Source of the DNA: Solirubrobacterales bacterium
GTDB lineage: Bacteria > Actinomycetota > Thermoleophilia > Solirubrobacterales > Solirubrobacteraceae
Length of the DNA stretch: 32,173 bases
Reading direction: 5' to 3'
Assembly (NCBI GenBank): GCA_016215085.1
Contig: JACRMD010000258.1
Location: forward strand, 1 to 32,173
In this document: piece after piece, positions 1-7,948 of the stretch
Layout of the letters: every line of letters begins with the position of its first letter
How positions within the stretch are numbered: the stretch's first letter is position 1
Notes under the pieces: generated by a model
Database searches by the model: none
What the model saw: the letters and a program-made list of their open reading frames with translations, nothing else
What the model was told of the DNA's origin: nothing
Translations under genes and position numbers: made by a program

Positions 1-1030
1 CGCGCAGCACGAGGTCGTCGAGCAGCCGCTCGACCGCCGCGCAGAGCGCCAGCGGGTCGGGCTCGGCGAGCTCGACGGGCCCGCCGGCCCCGAAGGTCGC
101 GACCATCGACGGGCTCGCGACGTCCACGACCGGCAGCCCGCACGCGAGCATCTCGGTCGGCACGAGCGACGGGTTGGTCAGCGACAGCACCAGGCCGACC
201 GCGGCGCTCGCGTAGGCGTGGGCGAGCTGCGGCGGCTCGAGCACGCCGAGGTGGCGATGGGGGAAGGGCGTGGCGACCTCGCGCGCCTCGCCGAACAGCG
301 CGATCTCGACGTCCGGCCGGCGGCGGTGCAGCTCGGTCATCGCCAGCAGCGCGAGCGGCACGGCGCGCCGCGGCGTCACCGCGCGGCCGTAGACGAGCAC
401 GAGGTCGTCGCGGCGGTGCGTGGGCAGCGGGCGGTAGTGCTCGTGCGCGACGCCGAGGTCGAACGGGCTGGCGCTCGCGCCGTACTGGTCGCGCACGAGG
501 TCGGCGAGCCACGGCGACGCGCAGATGCAGTGCAGCCCCTGGCCGTAGGTCCACGCCGCCCACAGCCGCTCGGCCGACGTCCCGTAGAACTCGGGCTCGT
601 GGTCCTGGACGAGGTAGGCGCGCGCCTTCGCGGTCGCGCGCAGCGCGGCGGGGACCGTCTGCCACCCGGTGGCGACCACGACGTCGCTCGGCGGCGGGCT
701 GCCGACGCGCGTGCGCGCCGCGACCGGCCCGAAGAACTGCGGGAAGAGCTTGTCGACGTCCTCGCCCTCGTGGCGGCCCTCCTCGTCCTCGACCCACAGC
801 GACAGGCGGTGGCCGCGCGCCTCCAGGCCGCGGACGAGGTCGGCGATCGTGTGGTGGCCGCCCGACCCGCGGCGGAACTGCGGGATGACGATCGCGATGT
901 CGAGGTCGGCCGCGTCGGGGTTCGCGCCGGGGGCGAGCGGCGCCGGGCCGTCGCGCAGCACGTCGAGCAGCGCCGGCGGCGTGCGGACGCGCAGCGGGCC
1001 GGCCGGGCGGCGACGGCCGAGCGGGCTCAC
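1..1030 (-). CDS. WsaF-like GT4 glycosyltransferase, 3' end beyond window
   Basis: This minus-strand frame is open from a GTG at 1030 to the left edge, about 343 codons, and lacks its C-terminus. The first 40 residues are a basic, low-complexity leader. A Rossmann-like start follows (DIAIVIPQFRRGSGGHHTI), with YLVQDHEPEFYGTSAE in the middle and PTEMLACGLPVVD in the nucleotide-sugar domain. The QDHEPEFY and PTEMLACGLPVVD blocks are what I know from the WsaF rhamnosyltransferase group of GT4, which elongates S-layer or surface glycans. The rhamnosyl specificity is inferred, not seen. The GTG overlaps the TGA of the upstream glycosyltransferase (GTGA, 1027-1030), so the two are probably translationally coupled and act on the same glycan in the cytoplasm. 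Confidence 0.85.
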   Translation of the reverse strand, partial: MSPLGRRRPAGPLRVRTPPALLDVLRDGPAPLAPGANPDAADLDIAIVIPQFRRGSGGHHTIADLVRGLEARGHRLSLWVEDEEGRHEGEDVDKLFPQFFGPVAARTRVGSPPPSDVVVATGWQTVPAALRATAKARAYLVQDHEPEFYGTSAERLWAAWTYGQGLHCICASPWLADLVRDQYGASASPFDLGVAHEHYRPLPTHRRDDLVLVYGRAVTPRRAVPLALLAMTELHRRRPDVEIALFGEAREVATPFPHRHLGVLEPPQLAHAYASAAVGLVLSLTNPSLVPTEMLACGLPVVDVASPSMVATFGAGGPVELAEPDPLALCAAVERLLDDLVLR

Positions 1031-2268
1031 GAGCCGGGACCGAGCAGCTTCTGCTTCGCCGGCCGCGCGACGCGGAGCGCCAGCCGCACCGGCCTGGACG
1101 CCTTCGCCCGCCGGTAGTGGCGGATGCCCGGCAGCGCCTTGATGCGCTCGAGCTGGCGGACCTGGCGCTGCAGGTCGCGGCGCTCGACCATGAAGAGCCG
1201 CTGCTGCTCGGTGCCCGAGCGCAGGTCGCCCAGCAGCCGCGCGACGTGCGCGTACGGGCTGGGCGGCGGCGCGCCGGCGATCGCCTGCAGCGCGGCCGCC
1301 ATCTCGGCGCCGGCGTCCTCCCACGACGGCCAGGCCCGCGCGGTGGCCAGCGCGCCCTCGCGCAGCCGCAGCAGCAGCTCGCGGTCCTTGGCGAGCAGGT
1401 CGAGCTGGCGGGCGGTGCCGCGCAGGTCGTCCCAGTCGACGACGAGCGCGTTGACGCCGTGCTCGATGTACATCTCGCTGCCGGTGACCTCGGTCGTCAC
1501 GCAGGTGGCGCCGCGGTGGAAGCCCTCCAGCGGCGGACCGTACATGCCCTCCACGCGCGAGAGCTTGAGCACCACGTCGGCCTCGCCGTAGAGCGCGGCC
1601 ATCTCGCTCGAGGGCACCGGGCCGAGCACGCGGTCGGCGCCCGTGGCGTCCAGGCCGGTGCGGTCGGGCGCGACGACCGTGAGGTGGTGGGGCTCGGCCA
1701 TGTCGCGGGTCGCGGCGATCGCGTCGTTGACGCCCTTGAACCACGTCGACGCGTAGCCCTCGACGAGGATGCGCAGCGGGCCGTCGTGCTCGGGCACCGC
1801 GTCGACCGCCGGGAAGACGTCCTTGTCGATGCCGTTGCGCACGAGGTGGCAGGTGGCGTCGGGGCGCAGGTCGGCGATCGCCTCCTGGATCCACGTCGCC
1901 TCGGTGACGAACGCCACCGGCAGGTCGAGCGTGATCGCCGCGGCCAGCCGGTCGGGCTCGTCGGGACGGTAGAAGCGGTCCTCCAGCGACTGCACGAACG
2001 CGACGTGGCGCCCGCCGCGCAGCTGGAACGCCGCGTAGGCGGTCTCCCACCACGTGTGGACCACGAGGTCGAACTCGCGCTCGCGGGCGTCGTCGAGGGA
2101 GAGGACGTGCAGCTGGGCGAGCTCCTGCCAGTGCGGGTCCTCCTGCTCGCGGGCGAGCACGAGGCTGACGTCCATGCCGTGCCGCGTCGCGAGCTGGCGC
2201 GCGTGCTGCACGACGACCCCGACGCCGCCCGACAGCTGGAGGTCGTTGACGACGAAGGCGACCTGCAA
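1027..2268 (-). CDS. GT4 family glycosyltransferase
   Basis: A 413-residue protein that starts with TTG. The N-terminal Rossmann fold opens MQVAFVVNDLQLSGGVGVVV, the glycine-rich acceptor-side loop of GT4 enzymes. The donor-side domain has EGMYGPPLE, the E-x7-E signature of retaining GT4 enzymes, followed by a segment ending in GVNALVV. The last ~80 residues are helical and charged with many Arg and Lys, which may hold the enzyme against the inner membrane face. Donor and acceptor sugars cannot be read from the sequence. It is the first gene of a leftward pair, with the WsaF-like gene overlapping its stop. TTG is preferred because a TACAGT box lies 10 nt upstream and there is no room for an earlier start before the divergent gene. 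Confidence 0.85.
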   Translation of the reverse strand: MQVAFVVNDLQLSGGVGVVVQHARQLATRHGMDVSLVLAREQEDPHWQELAQLHVLSLDDAREREFDLVVHTWWETAYAAFQLRGGRHVAFVQSLEDRFYRPDEPDRLAAAITLDLPVAFVTEATWIQEAIADLRPDATCHLVRNGIDKDVFPAVDAVPEHDGPLRILVEGYASTWFKGVNDAIAATRDMAEPHHLTVVAPDRTGLDATGADRVLGPVPSSEMAALYGEADVVLKLSRVEGMYGPPLEGFHRGATCVTTEVTGSEMYIEHGVNALVVDWDDLRGTARQLDLLAKDRELLLRLREGALATARAWPSWEDAGAEMAAALQAIAGAPPPSPYAHVARLLGDLRSGTEQQRLFMVERRDLQRQVRQLERIKALPGIRHYRRAKASRPVRLALRVARPAKQKLLGPGS

Positions 2269-2294
2269 GACGGCCGCTACTGTACCCGCCGCCC
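2269..2294. promoter_or_regulatory. Divergent leaderless promoter with one shared, symmetric -10 box
   Basis: The whole 26-bp gap between two divergent starts contains TACTGTA at 2278-2284. Read rightward it gives TACTGT, 11 nt before the ATG at 2295. Read leftward it gives TACAGT, 10 nt before the TTG at 2268. Both match TAnnnT at about the distance that yields a transcript starting within a few nt of the start codon. No ribosome binding site fits in either direction. Actinobacterial leaderless promoters and bacterial bidirectional promoters with symmetric -10 elements are known; activity here is inferred. Confidence 0.5.
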
Positions 2295-3218
2295 ATGCGC
2301 GTCGCCTTCGTCGGCCAGTCCACGTTCTTCGAGGCCTGCGCGCTGGAGGACGGCGCGTCGGCGTGGACGGCCACCTTCGTGGAGTTCCGCAAGGACGGCG
2401 ACGCGGGCGCGCTGCGCCGCGCGCTGGCGGACTTCGGTCCCGACGCGGTCGTCGTCTTCCGGCCCGAGGTCGTCCCCGCCGGTCTGCTCGCCGACCTCGA
2501 CGCGCCGACGCTCGGCTTCCTCACCGAGCCGCTGCCGCGCCACGGCGGCGTCGTCGCGCACGACGACCTCGAGCGCCGCCTGTGGGAGCTCGGCCTCGTC
2601 GACGGCGCCCAGTTCGACCGCATCGTGAGCTTCGACCCGCACATCGCGCGCACCGCCGACGCGGTCCTGCCGGTGTGGCGCAGCGCGCCCTTGCCGGTCG
2701 CCGACCGCTACTACGCGCCGGTGCCCGCGCGCTCCGGGCCGCCGTCGCCGCTGTTCGTCGGCCGCTCGACGCCGCACCGCGAGGCGTTCCTGGCCCGCGC
2801 CAAGCACCACTACGACGTCCTGCACCTCGCCTTCGGCGTCGACGCCGACGGGCTGGAGGAGGTCATGGCCCAGCACGACGTCGGCATCAACGTCCACAAC
2901 AACCCGTACCCGTCGTTCGAGAACCGCGTCTGCCTGCACCTCGCCGCCGCGCACCTCGTGCTCAGCGAGCCGCTGGACCCGACGCACGGGCTCGAGCCGG
3001 GCATCGACTTCCTCGAGGTCCACAACGCCGGCCAGCTCGAGCTGGCGCTGTGGAACCTGCACCGCCACCCCGGCCTGCACCACCGCATCCGCGTCCGCGG
3101 GCGCCGCAAGGCCGAGCAGTTCCGCGCCTCGCGCGTCTGGCCACGTCTGCTGACCGACCTCCTGGCGGAGGTCCGGGCGCATGGCGGCCGCCGCTCGCGG
3201 GCAACGTCCGCGGTGTGA
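2295..3218 (+). CDS. CgeB-like glycosyltransferase, paralog 1 of 3
   Basis: A 307-residue cytoplasmic protein starting MRVAFVGQSTFF. The N-terminal half has DAVVVFRPEVVPAG and GFLTEPLP; the C-terminal half has DVGINVHNNPYPSFENRV followed by LVLSEPLDPTHGLEPG. This second half matches the single-domain glycosyltransferase type known from CgeB (Glyco_trans_1_2), in which ENRV and the following Ser-Glu contact the nucleotide sugar. It is clearly paralogous to the genes at 21794-22708 and 23790-24701. Function is inferred: transfer of one sugar to the surface glycan, with donor unknown. It heads the rightward operon, and its TGA overlaps the GTG of the hldE remnant (GTGA, 3215-3218). Confidence 0.8.
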   Translation: MRVAFVGQSTFFEACALEDGASAWTATFVEFRKDGDAGALRRALADFGPDAVVVFRPEVVPAGLLADLDAPTLGFLTEPLPRHGGVVAHDDLERRLWELGLVDGAQFDRIVSFDPHIARTADAVLPVWRSAPLPVADRYYAPVPARSGPPSPLFVGRSTPHREAFLARAKHHYDVLHLAFGVDADGLEEVMAQHDVGINVHNNPYPSFENRVCLHLAAAHLVLSEPLDPTHGLEPGIDFLEVHNAGQLELALWNLHRHPGLHHRIRVRGRRKAEQFRASRVWPRLLTDLLAEVRAHGGRRSRATSAV

Positions 3219-4478
3219 CGCCCGCCGACGTCCTGCGGCTCCGCGGCGCCCGTGTCTTCGTCGCGGGCGACGCGCTGCTGGACGTCTACCTGCAGGGCGA
3301 CGTCTCGCGGATCTCCCCGGAGGCGCCGGTGCCGGTGCTGCTGGAGACGGCGTCGCGCCACGTCCTCGGCGGCGCCGCGAACGTCGCGGCCAACGTGGCC
3401 GCGCTGGGCGGCGCCGCGACGCTGGCGGCGCGCGTCGGCGACGACCCCGAGGGCGACGCGCTGCGCGCGCTGTGCGACGAGCGCGGGATCGCGCTCGAGC
3501 TCGTGCGGGAGGCGGGGATCCCGACGCCGCGCAAGACCCGCGTCGTGGCGGGCTTCCAGCAGCTCGCCCGCCTGGATCGCGAGGTCGCCGCGCCGCTGCG
3601 CGCCCACGACCGGGTCCTGGCGGCCTTCGACGCCTGGGCGCCCGGCGGCGGGACGCTCGTGCTCGCCGACTACGCCAAGGGCGTGCTGCCCGAGGAGCTG
3701 ACGCGGGAGCTCATCGCCCGCGCCCGGGCCGCCGGCGTGCCCGTCGTCGTCGACCCCAAGGCGGCCGACCTCTCGCGCTACGCCGGCGCAACCGCGATCA
3801 AGCCCAACCGCGCCGAGGCCGAGCACCCTGCGCTCGCGGGCGCTGCAGGTCGCCGACGTCTCCGGCGCGGGCGACACGCTCGTCGCGGTCACCGCGATGG
3901 GACTCGCGGCCGGCCTCGAGCTCTGCCGCGCGGTCGAGCTCGGCAACGCGGCGGCCGGCGCGGTCTGCGCGAAGCCCGGGACCGCGACGCTGACGCCCGC
4001 CGAGCTGCTCGACGCGGTCCACGGCCGCCCGAAGGTCCTCGGGGACCGGACGGCGGCGGCGGAGATGGCCGCGCAGCTGCGGCGCGACGGGCGCCGGCTC
4101 GTGTTCGCCAACGGCTGCTTCGACCTCCTGCACGCCGGCCACGTGCGGCTGCTGCGCGAGGCGCGCACGCACGGCGACGCGCTGCTGGTGGCGCTGAACT
4201 CCGACGACGGCGTCCGGCGGCTGAAGGGGCCCGAGCGCCCGCGCCAGGCGCTCGCGGACCGCATGGAGGTGCTCGCGGCCCTCGAGTGCGTGGACTTCGT
4301 CTGCGGCTTCGACGAGGACACGCCCTACGAGCTGCTGGAGGCGGTGCGGCCCGACGTGTTGGTCAAAGGGGGCGACTACCGCCCCGAGGATGTCGTGGGG
4401 GCGGACCTCGCCGGCCGCGTGGTGATCGTGCCGCTGCTGGAGGGCCGCTCCACGACAGCGCTCCTCCGCGCGGTCTGA
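3215..4478 (+). pseudogene. hldE: Bifunctional heptose-7-phosphate kinase / heptose-1-phosphate nucleotidyltransferase, broken by an internal deletion
   Basis: HldE phosphorylates D-glycero-D-manno-heptose 7-phosphate and then couples the 1-phosphate to a nucleotide. The PfkB-type kinase half starts at the GTG at 3215, with GDALLDVY, GGAANVAANVAALGG and LADYAKGVLP, up to KPNRAEAE near residue 203. Homology then resumes in another frame from about 3825 with RALQVADVSGAGDT, the kinase anion-hole/catalytic Asp motif. It continues through the nucleotidyltransferase half (FANGCFDLLHAGH, LNSDDGVRRLKG, RSTTALL) to the TGA at 4476-4478. About 55 residues normally found between these blocks are missing and the frame changes, so an out-of-frame deletion near 3822 is the simplest reading. 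The C-terminal half could still be made from the in-frame ATG at 3897, giving a 193-residue protein with an intact nucleotidyltransferase domain. A sequencing or assembly fault remains possible. Confidence 0.8.
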
Positions 4479-4494
4479 CAGCCTGTGGCGTCAC

Positions 4495-5058
4495 ATGCGA
4501 TTCGAGCGACTTGAGACCCGCCTGGACGGGCCGATCCTGCTCAGGCCGAAGGTGTTCGGCGACTAGCGCGGCTTCTTCTCCGAGACCTACCGGCGCAACG
4601 AGTACGCCGAGATGGGCATCGGCGAGGAGATGGTGCAGGACAACCACTCGCGCTCCAAGCGCGGGATCGTCCGCGGCATGCACTTCCAGATCGGCGAGGG
4701 CGCGGCGAAGCTCGTGCGCTGCGGCCGCGGGACGATCGTCGACATCATGGTGGACATCCGCCGCGGCTCGCCCACCTACGGCGAGTGGGAGGCCTTCGAG
4801 CTCTCCGACGAGAACCACCACGTCGTCTACTGTCCGGTCGGCTTCGCGCACGGGTTCTGCGTGCTGTCGGAGATCGCCGACGTCTTCTACAAGCAGTCCA
4901 ACTACTACTCCGACGAGGTCGAGCGCGGGATCTCCTACCTCGACCCCGACGTCGGGATCGAGTGGCCGCTGCCGGCCGAGGAGCTCATCCCGTCCGAGCG
5001 CGACCGCACGGCGCCGCTGCTGCGGGACGTCGCGGACGAGCTGCCGTTCACCTACTGA
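4495..5058 (+). pseudogene. rmlC: dTDP-4-dehydrorhamnose 3,5-epimerase with in-frame amber codon
   Basis: From the ATG at 4495 the frame reads MRFERLETRLDGPILLRPKVFGD, then TAG at 4564-4566, then RGFFSETYRRNEYAEMG and on to a stop at 5056-5058. RmlC proteins normally have Glu (or similar) in this GDxRGFFxETY block, so one GAG-to-TAG change explains the stop. Without it the protein would be 187 residues, the usual size. The rest is intact: RGMHFQ with the catalytic His, AKLVRC, DIRRGSPTYGEWE, FAHGF, FYK with the catalytic Tyr region, and ERGISYLDPDVGIEWP. A restart at the ATG at 4612 would give 148 residues without the first strands of the cupin barrel and is unlikely to work. The enzyme would make dTDP-4-dehydro-L-rhamnose. 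No rmlA or rmlB lies in this window. Confidence 0.82.
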
Positions 5059-6071
5059 TGCGCCTGCTCGTCACCGGCGGGGCCGGCTTCGTCGGCTCCA
5101 ACGTCTGCCTCCAGCTCGCCGAGCGCCACCCCGACTGGGAGGTCGTCGCGCTCGACAACCTCTACCGGCGCGGGTCCGAGCTCAACCTGCCGCGCTTCCG
5201 GGCGGCCGGCGTGTCGTTCGTGCACGCCGACGTCCGCTCCAAGGAGGACTTCGCCGCCGTCGGCCCGTTCGACGCGATGGTCGAGTGCTCGGCCGAGCCG
5301 TCGGTGATGGCGGGCGGCGACGTGATCGTCCCGGTGAACCTGCTCGGCGCCTGGCACTGCTTCGAGGCCGCCGCCGCGCACGACGCGCACGTCATCTTCC
5401 TCTCGACGTCGCGCGTCTACCCGATCGCCGGGATCGAGGCGCTGCCCTACGAGGAGGCCGAGACGCGCTACGAGCTCGTCGACCGACCGGGCATCGCGGA
5501 GGACTTCCCGCTGGCCGGCGCGCGCACCATGTACGGCGCCTCCAAGCTGGCGGGCGAGTTCCTGCTGCAGGAGTACGGCTTCCCGTGGACGATCAACCGC
5601 TGCGGCGTCATCGCCGGGCCCTGGCAGATGGGCAAGGTCGACCAGGGCGTCTTCACGCACTGGGTGCTCTCGCACGTCTTCGACCGGCCGCTGAAGTACA
5701 TCGGCTACGGTGGGACCGGCAAGCAGGTGCGGGACCTGCTGCACGTCGACGACCTGGTCGACCTGGTGGAGCTCCAGCTCACGGAGCGCGAACGCTGGGC
5801 CGGTCAGACCTTCAACGTCGGCGGCGGCCGGGACGGTAGCCTGTCGCTGGTGGAGACCACGGCGATCTGCCGTGAGCTCACGGGCAACGACCTGCCGATC
5901 ACGGGGGAAGCCGCAACCCGGGCCGGTGACGTCCGTTGCTACTTGTCGGACTGCCGCGCGCTGTTCGCCCACACGGACTGGCGTCCGCGGAAGTCCCCGC
6001 GTGACGTCCTGCGCGACATCCACGTCTGGATCACGAACCACCAAGACCTCGTCCTCTCAGCTCTCGGATGA
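5058..6071 (+). CDS. NAD-dependent SDR sugar-nucleotide epimerase (CDP-paratose 2-epimerase-like)
   Basis: A 337-residue extended SDR protein. The NAD-binding motif GGAGFVGSN is at the N-terminus, LSTSRVYP carries the Ser of the catalytic set, and YGASK supplies Tyr159 and Lys163. The substrate-side region includes RCGVIAGPWQMGKVDQG, GYGGTGKQVRDLLHVDDL and FNVGGG, which I associate with CDP-paratose/tyvelose 2-epimerases and their relatives. The exact nucleotide sugar is not certain. I chose the ATG at 5058, which overlaps the rmlC stop by one base (TGATG). The longer upstream frame runs through rmlC in the wrong phase. It is probably co-made with the next SDR gene, whose ATG overlaps its stop. 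Confidence 0.85.
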   Translation: MRLLVTGGAGFVGSNVCLQLAERHPDWEVVALDNLYRRGSELNLPRFRAAGVSFVHADVRSKEDFAAVGPFDAMVECSAEPSVMAGGDVIVPVNLLGAWHCFEAAAAHDAHVIFLSTSRVYPIAGIEALPYEEAETRYELVDRPGIAEDFPLAGARTMYGASKLAGEFLLQEYGFPWTINRCGVIAGPWQMGKVDQGVFTHWVLSHVFDRPLKYIGYGGTGKQVRDLLHVDDLVDLVELQLTERERWAGQTFNVGGGRDGSLSLVETTAICRELTGNDLPITGEAATRAGDVRCYLSDCRALFAHTDWRPRKSPRDVLRDIHVWITNHQDLVLSALG

Positions 6072-7138
6072 CCCCCACTGCCATCGTCACCGGTTCCGGC
6101 GGCCTCATTGGTTCGGAATCGGCCCGCTACTTCGTCGAGCAGGGCTACCGCGTCCTGGGCATCGACAACGACATGCGGGCCTACTTCTTCGGCCCCGAGG
6201 CGTCGACCGCCCACGTCAGCGACCAGCTGGCCTCGTCCCTGGACGGGTTCGAGCCGGTGCAGCTCGACATCCGCGACCGCGAGGGCGTCGAGGCGCTCTT
6301 CGCGCGCGAGAAGCCGTCCCTGGTCGTGCACTGCGCCGCGCAGCCGTCGCACGACTGGGCCGCGCGCGAGCCGCACACCGACTTCGGCGTCAACGCCGTC
6401 GGCACGCTGAACCTCCTGCAGGCCGCACGCGAGTCCTGCCCGGACGCGCCGTTCATCTTCACCTCGACCAACAAGGTCTACGGCGACCGGCCCAACTGGC
6501 TGCCGCTGGAGGAGACCGAGACACGCTGGGAGCTGCCCTCCGACCACGAGTGGTTCGGCGGCATCCCGATCGAGATGTCGATCGACGGGTGCACGCACTC
6601 CGTGTTCGGGGCCTCGAAGGTGGCGGCGGACATCATGGTCCAGGAGTACGGCCGCTACTTCGACATGCCGACGGTCTGCTTCCGCGGTGGCTGCCTGACC
6701 GGTCCGCAGCACGCGGGCGCGCAGCTGCACGGGTTCCTGGCCTACCTGATGAAGTGCACCGTGACGGGCGACCCGTACACGATCTTCGGGTACAAGGGCA
6801 AGCAGGTGCGCGACAACATCCACGCGGTCGACGTCGTGGCGGCGTTCCACGAGTTCGCCAAGGCGCCGAAGTCCGCGGCGGTCTACAACCTCGGCGGCGG
6901 GCGCAAGTCCAACGTCTCGATGCTCGAGGCGATCGCCAAGTGCCAGGAGATCGCCGGCCGCGAGCTCGACTACACGCTGTCGGACCAGGCCCGGATCGGC
7001 GACCACATGTGGTACGTCAGCGACTTCTCGTCCTTCGAGCGCGACTACCCGGGCTGGTCGCTGACGCACGGCATCGACGACGTGCTGCAGGACATCTACG
7101 CGACCAACGTCGAGCGCTGGACGGCGGCCGCCGCCTAG
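6068..7138 (+). CDS. Second NAD-dependent SDR sugar-nucleotide epimerase (CDP-paratose 2-epimerase-like)
   Basis: A 356-residue extended SDR. The dinucleotide motif reads GSGGLIGSE. The central strand has TSTNKVYGDRPNW, and the family block GGCLTGPQHAGAQLHGFLAY and GYKGKQVRDNIHAVD follows. The usual catalytic YxxxK position reads FGASK (Phe180, Lys184), so the canonical Tyr is replaced. I recall this Phe as common in one branch annotated as CDP-paratose 2-epimerase, so it is probably not a lesion, but catalysis must rest on another residue. It overlaps the preceding epimerase by ATGA. Two related enzymes in tandem suggest consecutive steps on one nucleotide sugar or a heteromeric enzyme; both are inferences. 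Confidence 0.85.
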   Translation: MTPTAIVTGSGGLIGSESARYFVEQGYRVLGIDNDMRAYFFGPEASTAHVSDQLASSLDGFEPVQLDIRDREGVEALFAREKPSLVVHCAAQPSHDWAAREPHTDFGVNAVGTLNLLQAARESCPDAPFIFTSTNKVYGDRPNWLPLEETETRWELPSDHEWFGGIPIEMSIDGCTHSVFGASKVAADIMVQEYGRYFDMPTVCFRGGCLTGPQHAGAQLHGFLAYLMKCTVTGDPYTIFGYKGKQVRDNIHAVDVVAAFHEFAKAPKSAAVYNLGGGRKSNVSMLEAIAKCQEIAGRELDYTLSDQARIGDHMWYVSDFSSFERDYPGWSLTHGIDDVLQDIYATNVERWTAAAA

Positions 7139-7145
7139 GGTTGCC

Positions 7146-7946
7146 ATGCGCCTGTCGGTCGTCATCCCCGCGCACAACGAGGAAGGCTCGATCGCCGAGA
7201 CCGTGCAGTCGCTGACCTCGCGGCTGCAGGAGGAGGAGATCGACTACGAGATCGTCTGCGTCGACGACGCGTCGGCCGATCGCACGGCCGAGATCATCGC
7301 CTCGCTGGCCGAGCAGGACCCCAACGTGCGCTACGTGCTCTCGCCGTACCGCAACGGGTTCGGGTTCGCGGTGCGCGCGGGGCTCGAGTCGTTCTCCGGC
7401 GACGCGGTGGCGATCATGATGGCCGACCTGTCGGACTCGCCTGACGACCTGGTCGCCTACTACCGGCTGCTGCAGGCCGGCTACGACTGCGCGTTCGGCT
7501 CGCGGTTCATGCCGGGCGGGGCGGTGCACGACTACCCGCGCTTCAAGCTGGTGATGAACCGGCTGGTCAACGCCGGCATCCGCCTGCTCTTCGGGCACGG
7601 CTACAACGACACGACCAACGCGTTCAAGGCCTACCGGCGCGAGGTCATCGACACGGTCCAGCCGCTGCTCTCGCACCACTTCAACCTGACGGTCGAGCTG
7701 CCGCTGAAGGCGATCGTGCGCGGCCACTCCTACGCGATCACCCCGATCTCGTGGACGAACCGCAAGACCGGGCAGTCCAAGCTCAAGCTCCAGGAGATGG
7801 GCTCGCGCTACGCGTTCATCGTCCTGATGGTCTTCCTCGAGCACCACCTCTCCCGAGGTGACTACCGCCGGCCGGACGCCGTGCCGACCACGGGGCGCTG
7901 GCGAGCGGGCTCGCCGGGCGTGCGCTCGCTGGAGCAGCACCGCTAG
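7146..7946 (+). CDS. GT2 glycosyltransferase, polyprenyl-phosphate sugar synthase-like
   Basis: A 266-residue GT-A fold protein: VVIPAHNEEGSI, VCVDDASADRT and IMMADLSDSPDD, the form of the metal-binding Asp motif seen in DPM1-like enzymes. NDTTNAFKAYRREV and HHFNLTVELPLKAI follow. There is no obvious C-terminal membrane pair, unlike the two GtrB-like proteins in this window. Family knowledge suggests transfer of a sugar from a nucleotide donor to polyprenyl phosphate, or directly to the lipid-linked glycan. It begins 7 bp after the epimerase stop and is followed after 2 bp by a large membrane protein, which could use its lipid-linked product on the outer face. Confidence 0.85.
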   Translation: MRLSVVIPAHNEEGSIAETVQSLTSRLQEEEIDYEIVCVDDASADRTAEIIASLAEQDPNVRYVLSPYRNGFGFAVRAGLESFSGDAVAIMMADLSDSPDDLVAYYRLLQAGYDCAFGSRFMPGGAVHDYPRFKLVMNRLVNAGIRLLFGHGYNDTTNAFKAYRREVIDTVQPLLSHHFNLTVELPLKAIVRGHSYAITPISWTNRKTGQSKLKLQEMGSRYAFIVLMVFLEHHLSRGDYRRPDAVPTTGRWRAGSPGVRSLEQHR

Positions 7947-7948
7947 TC

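Noticed and set aside
4564..4566. Programmed readthrough or recoding at the rmlC TAG, and similarly at the rmlD TGA
   Set aside because: No supporting context such as a downstream structure or selenocysteine-related element is visible, and rmlD also lacks its catalytic residues, so recoding would not restore function.
2054..5839. A continuous plus-strand frame of 1261 codons through hldE, rmlC and the first epimerase
   Set aside because: Only 3215 to about 3822 shows homology (HldE kinase). The rest is Arg/Ala-rich out-of-frame translation; the long run reflects few stop codons, not a fusion protein.
7136..7141. TAGGGT as a promoter for the GT2 gene at 7146
   Set aside because: It ends only 4 nt before the ATG, too close for a transcript that includes the start codon, and it overlaps the stop codon of the preceding gene in the same operon.
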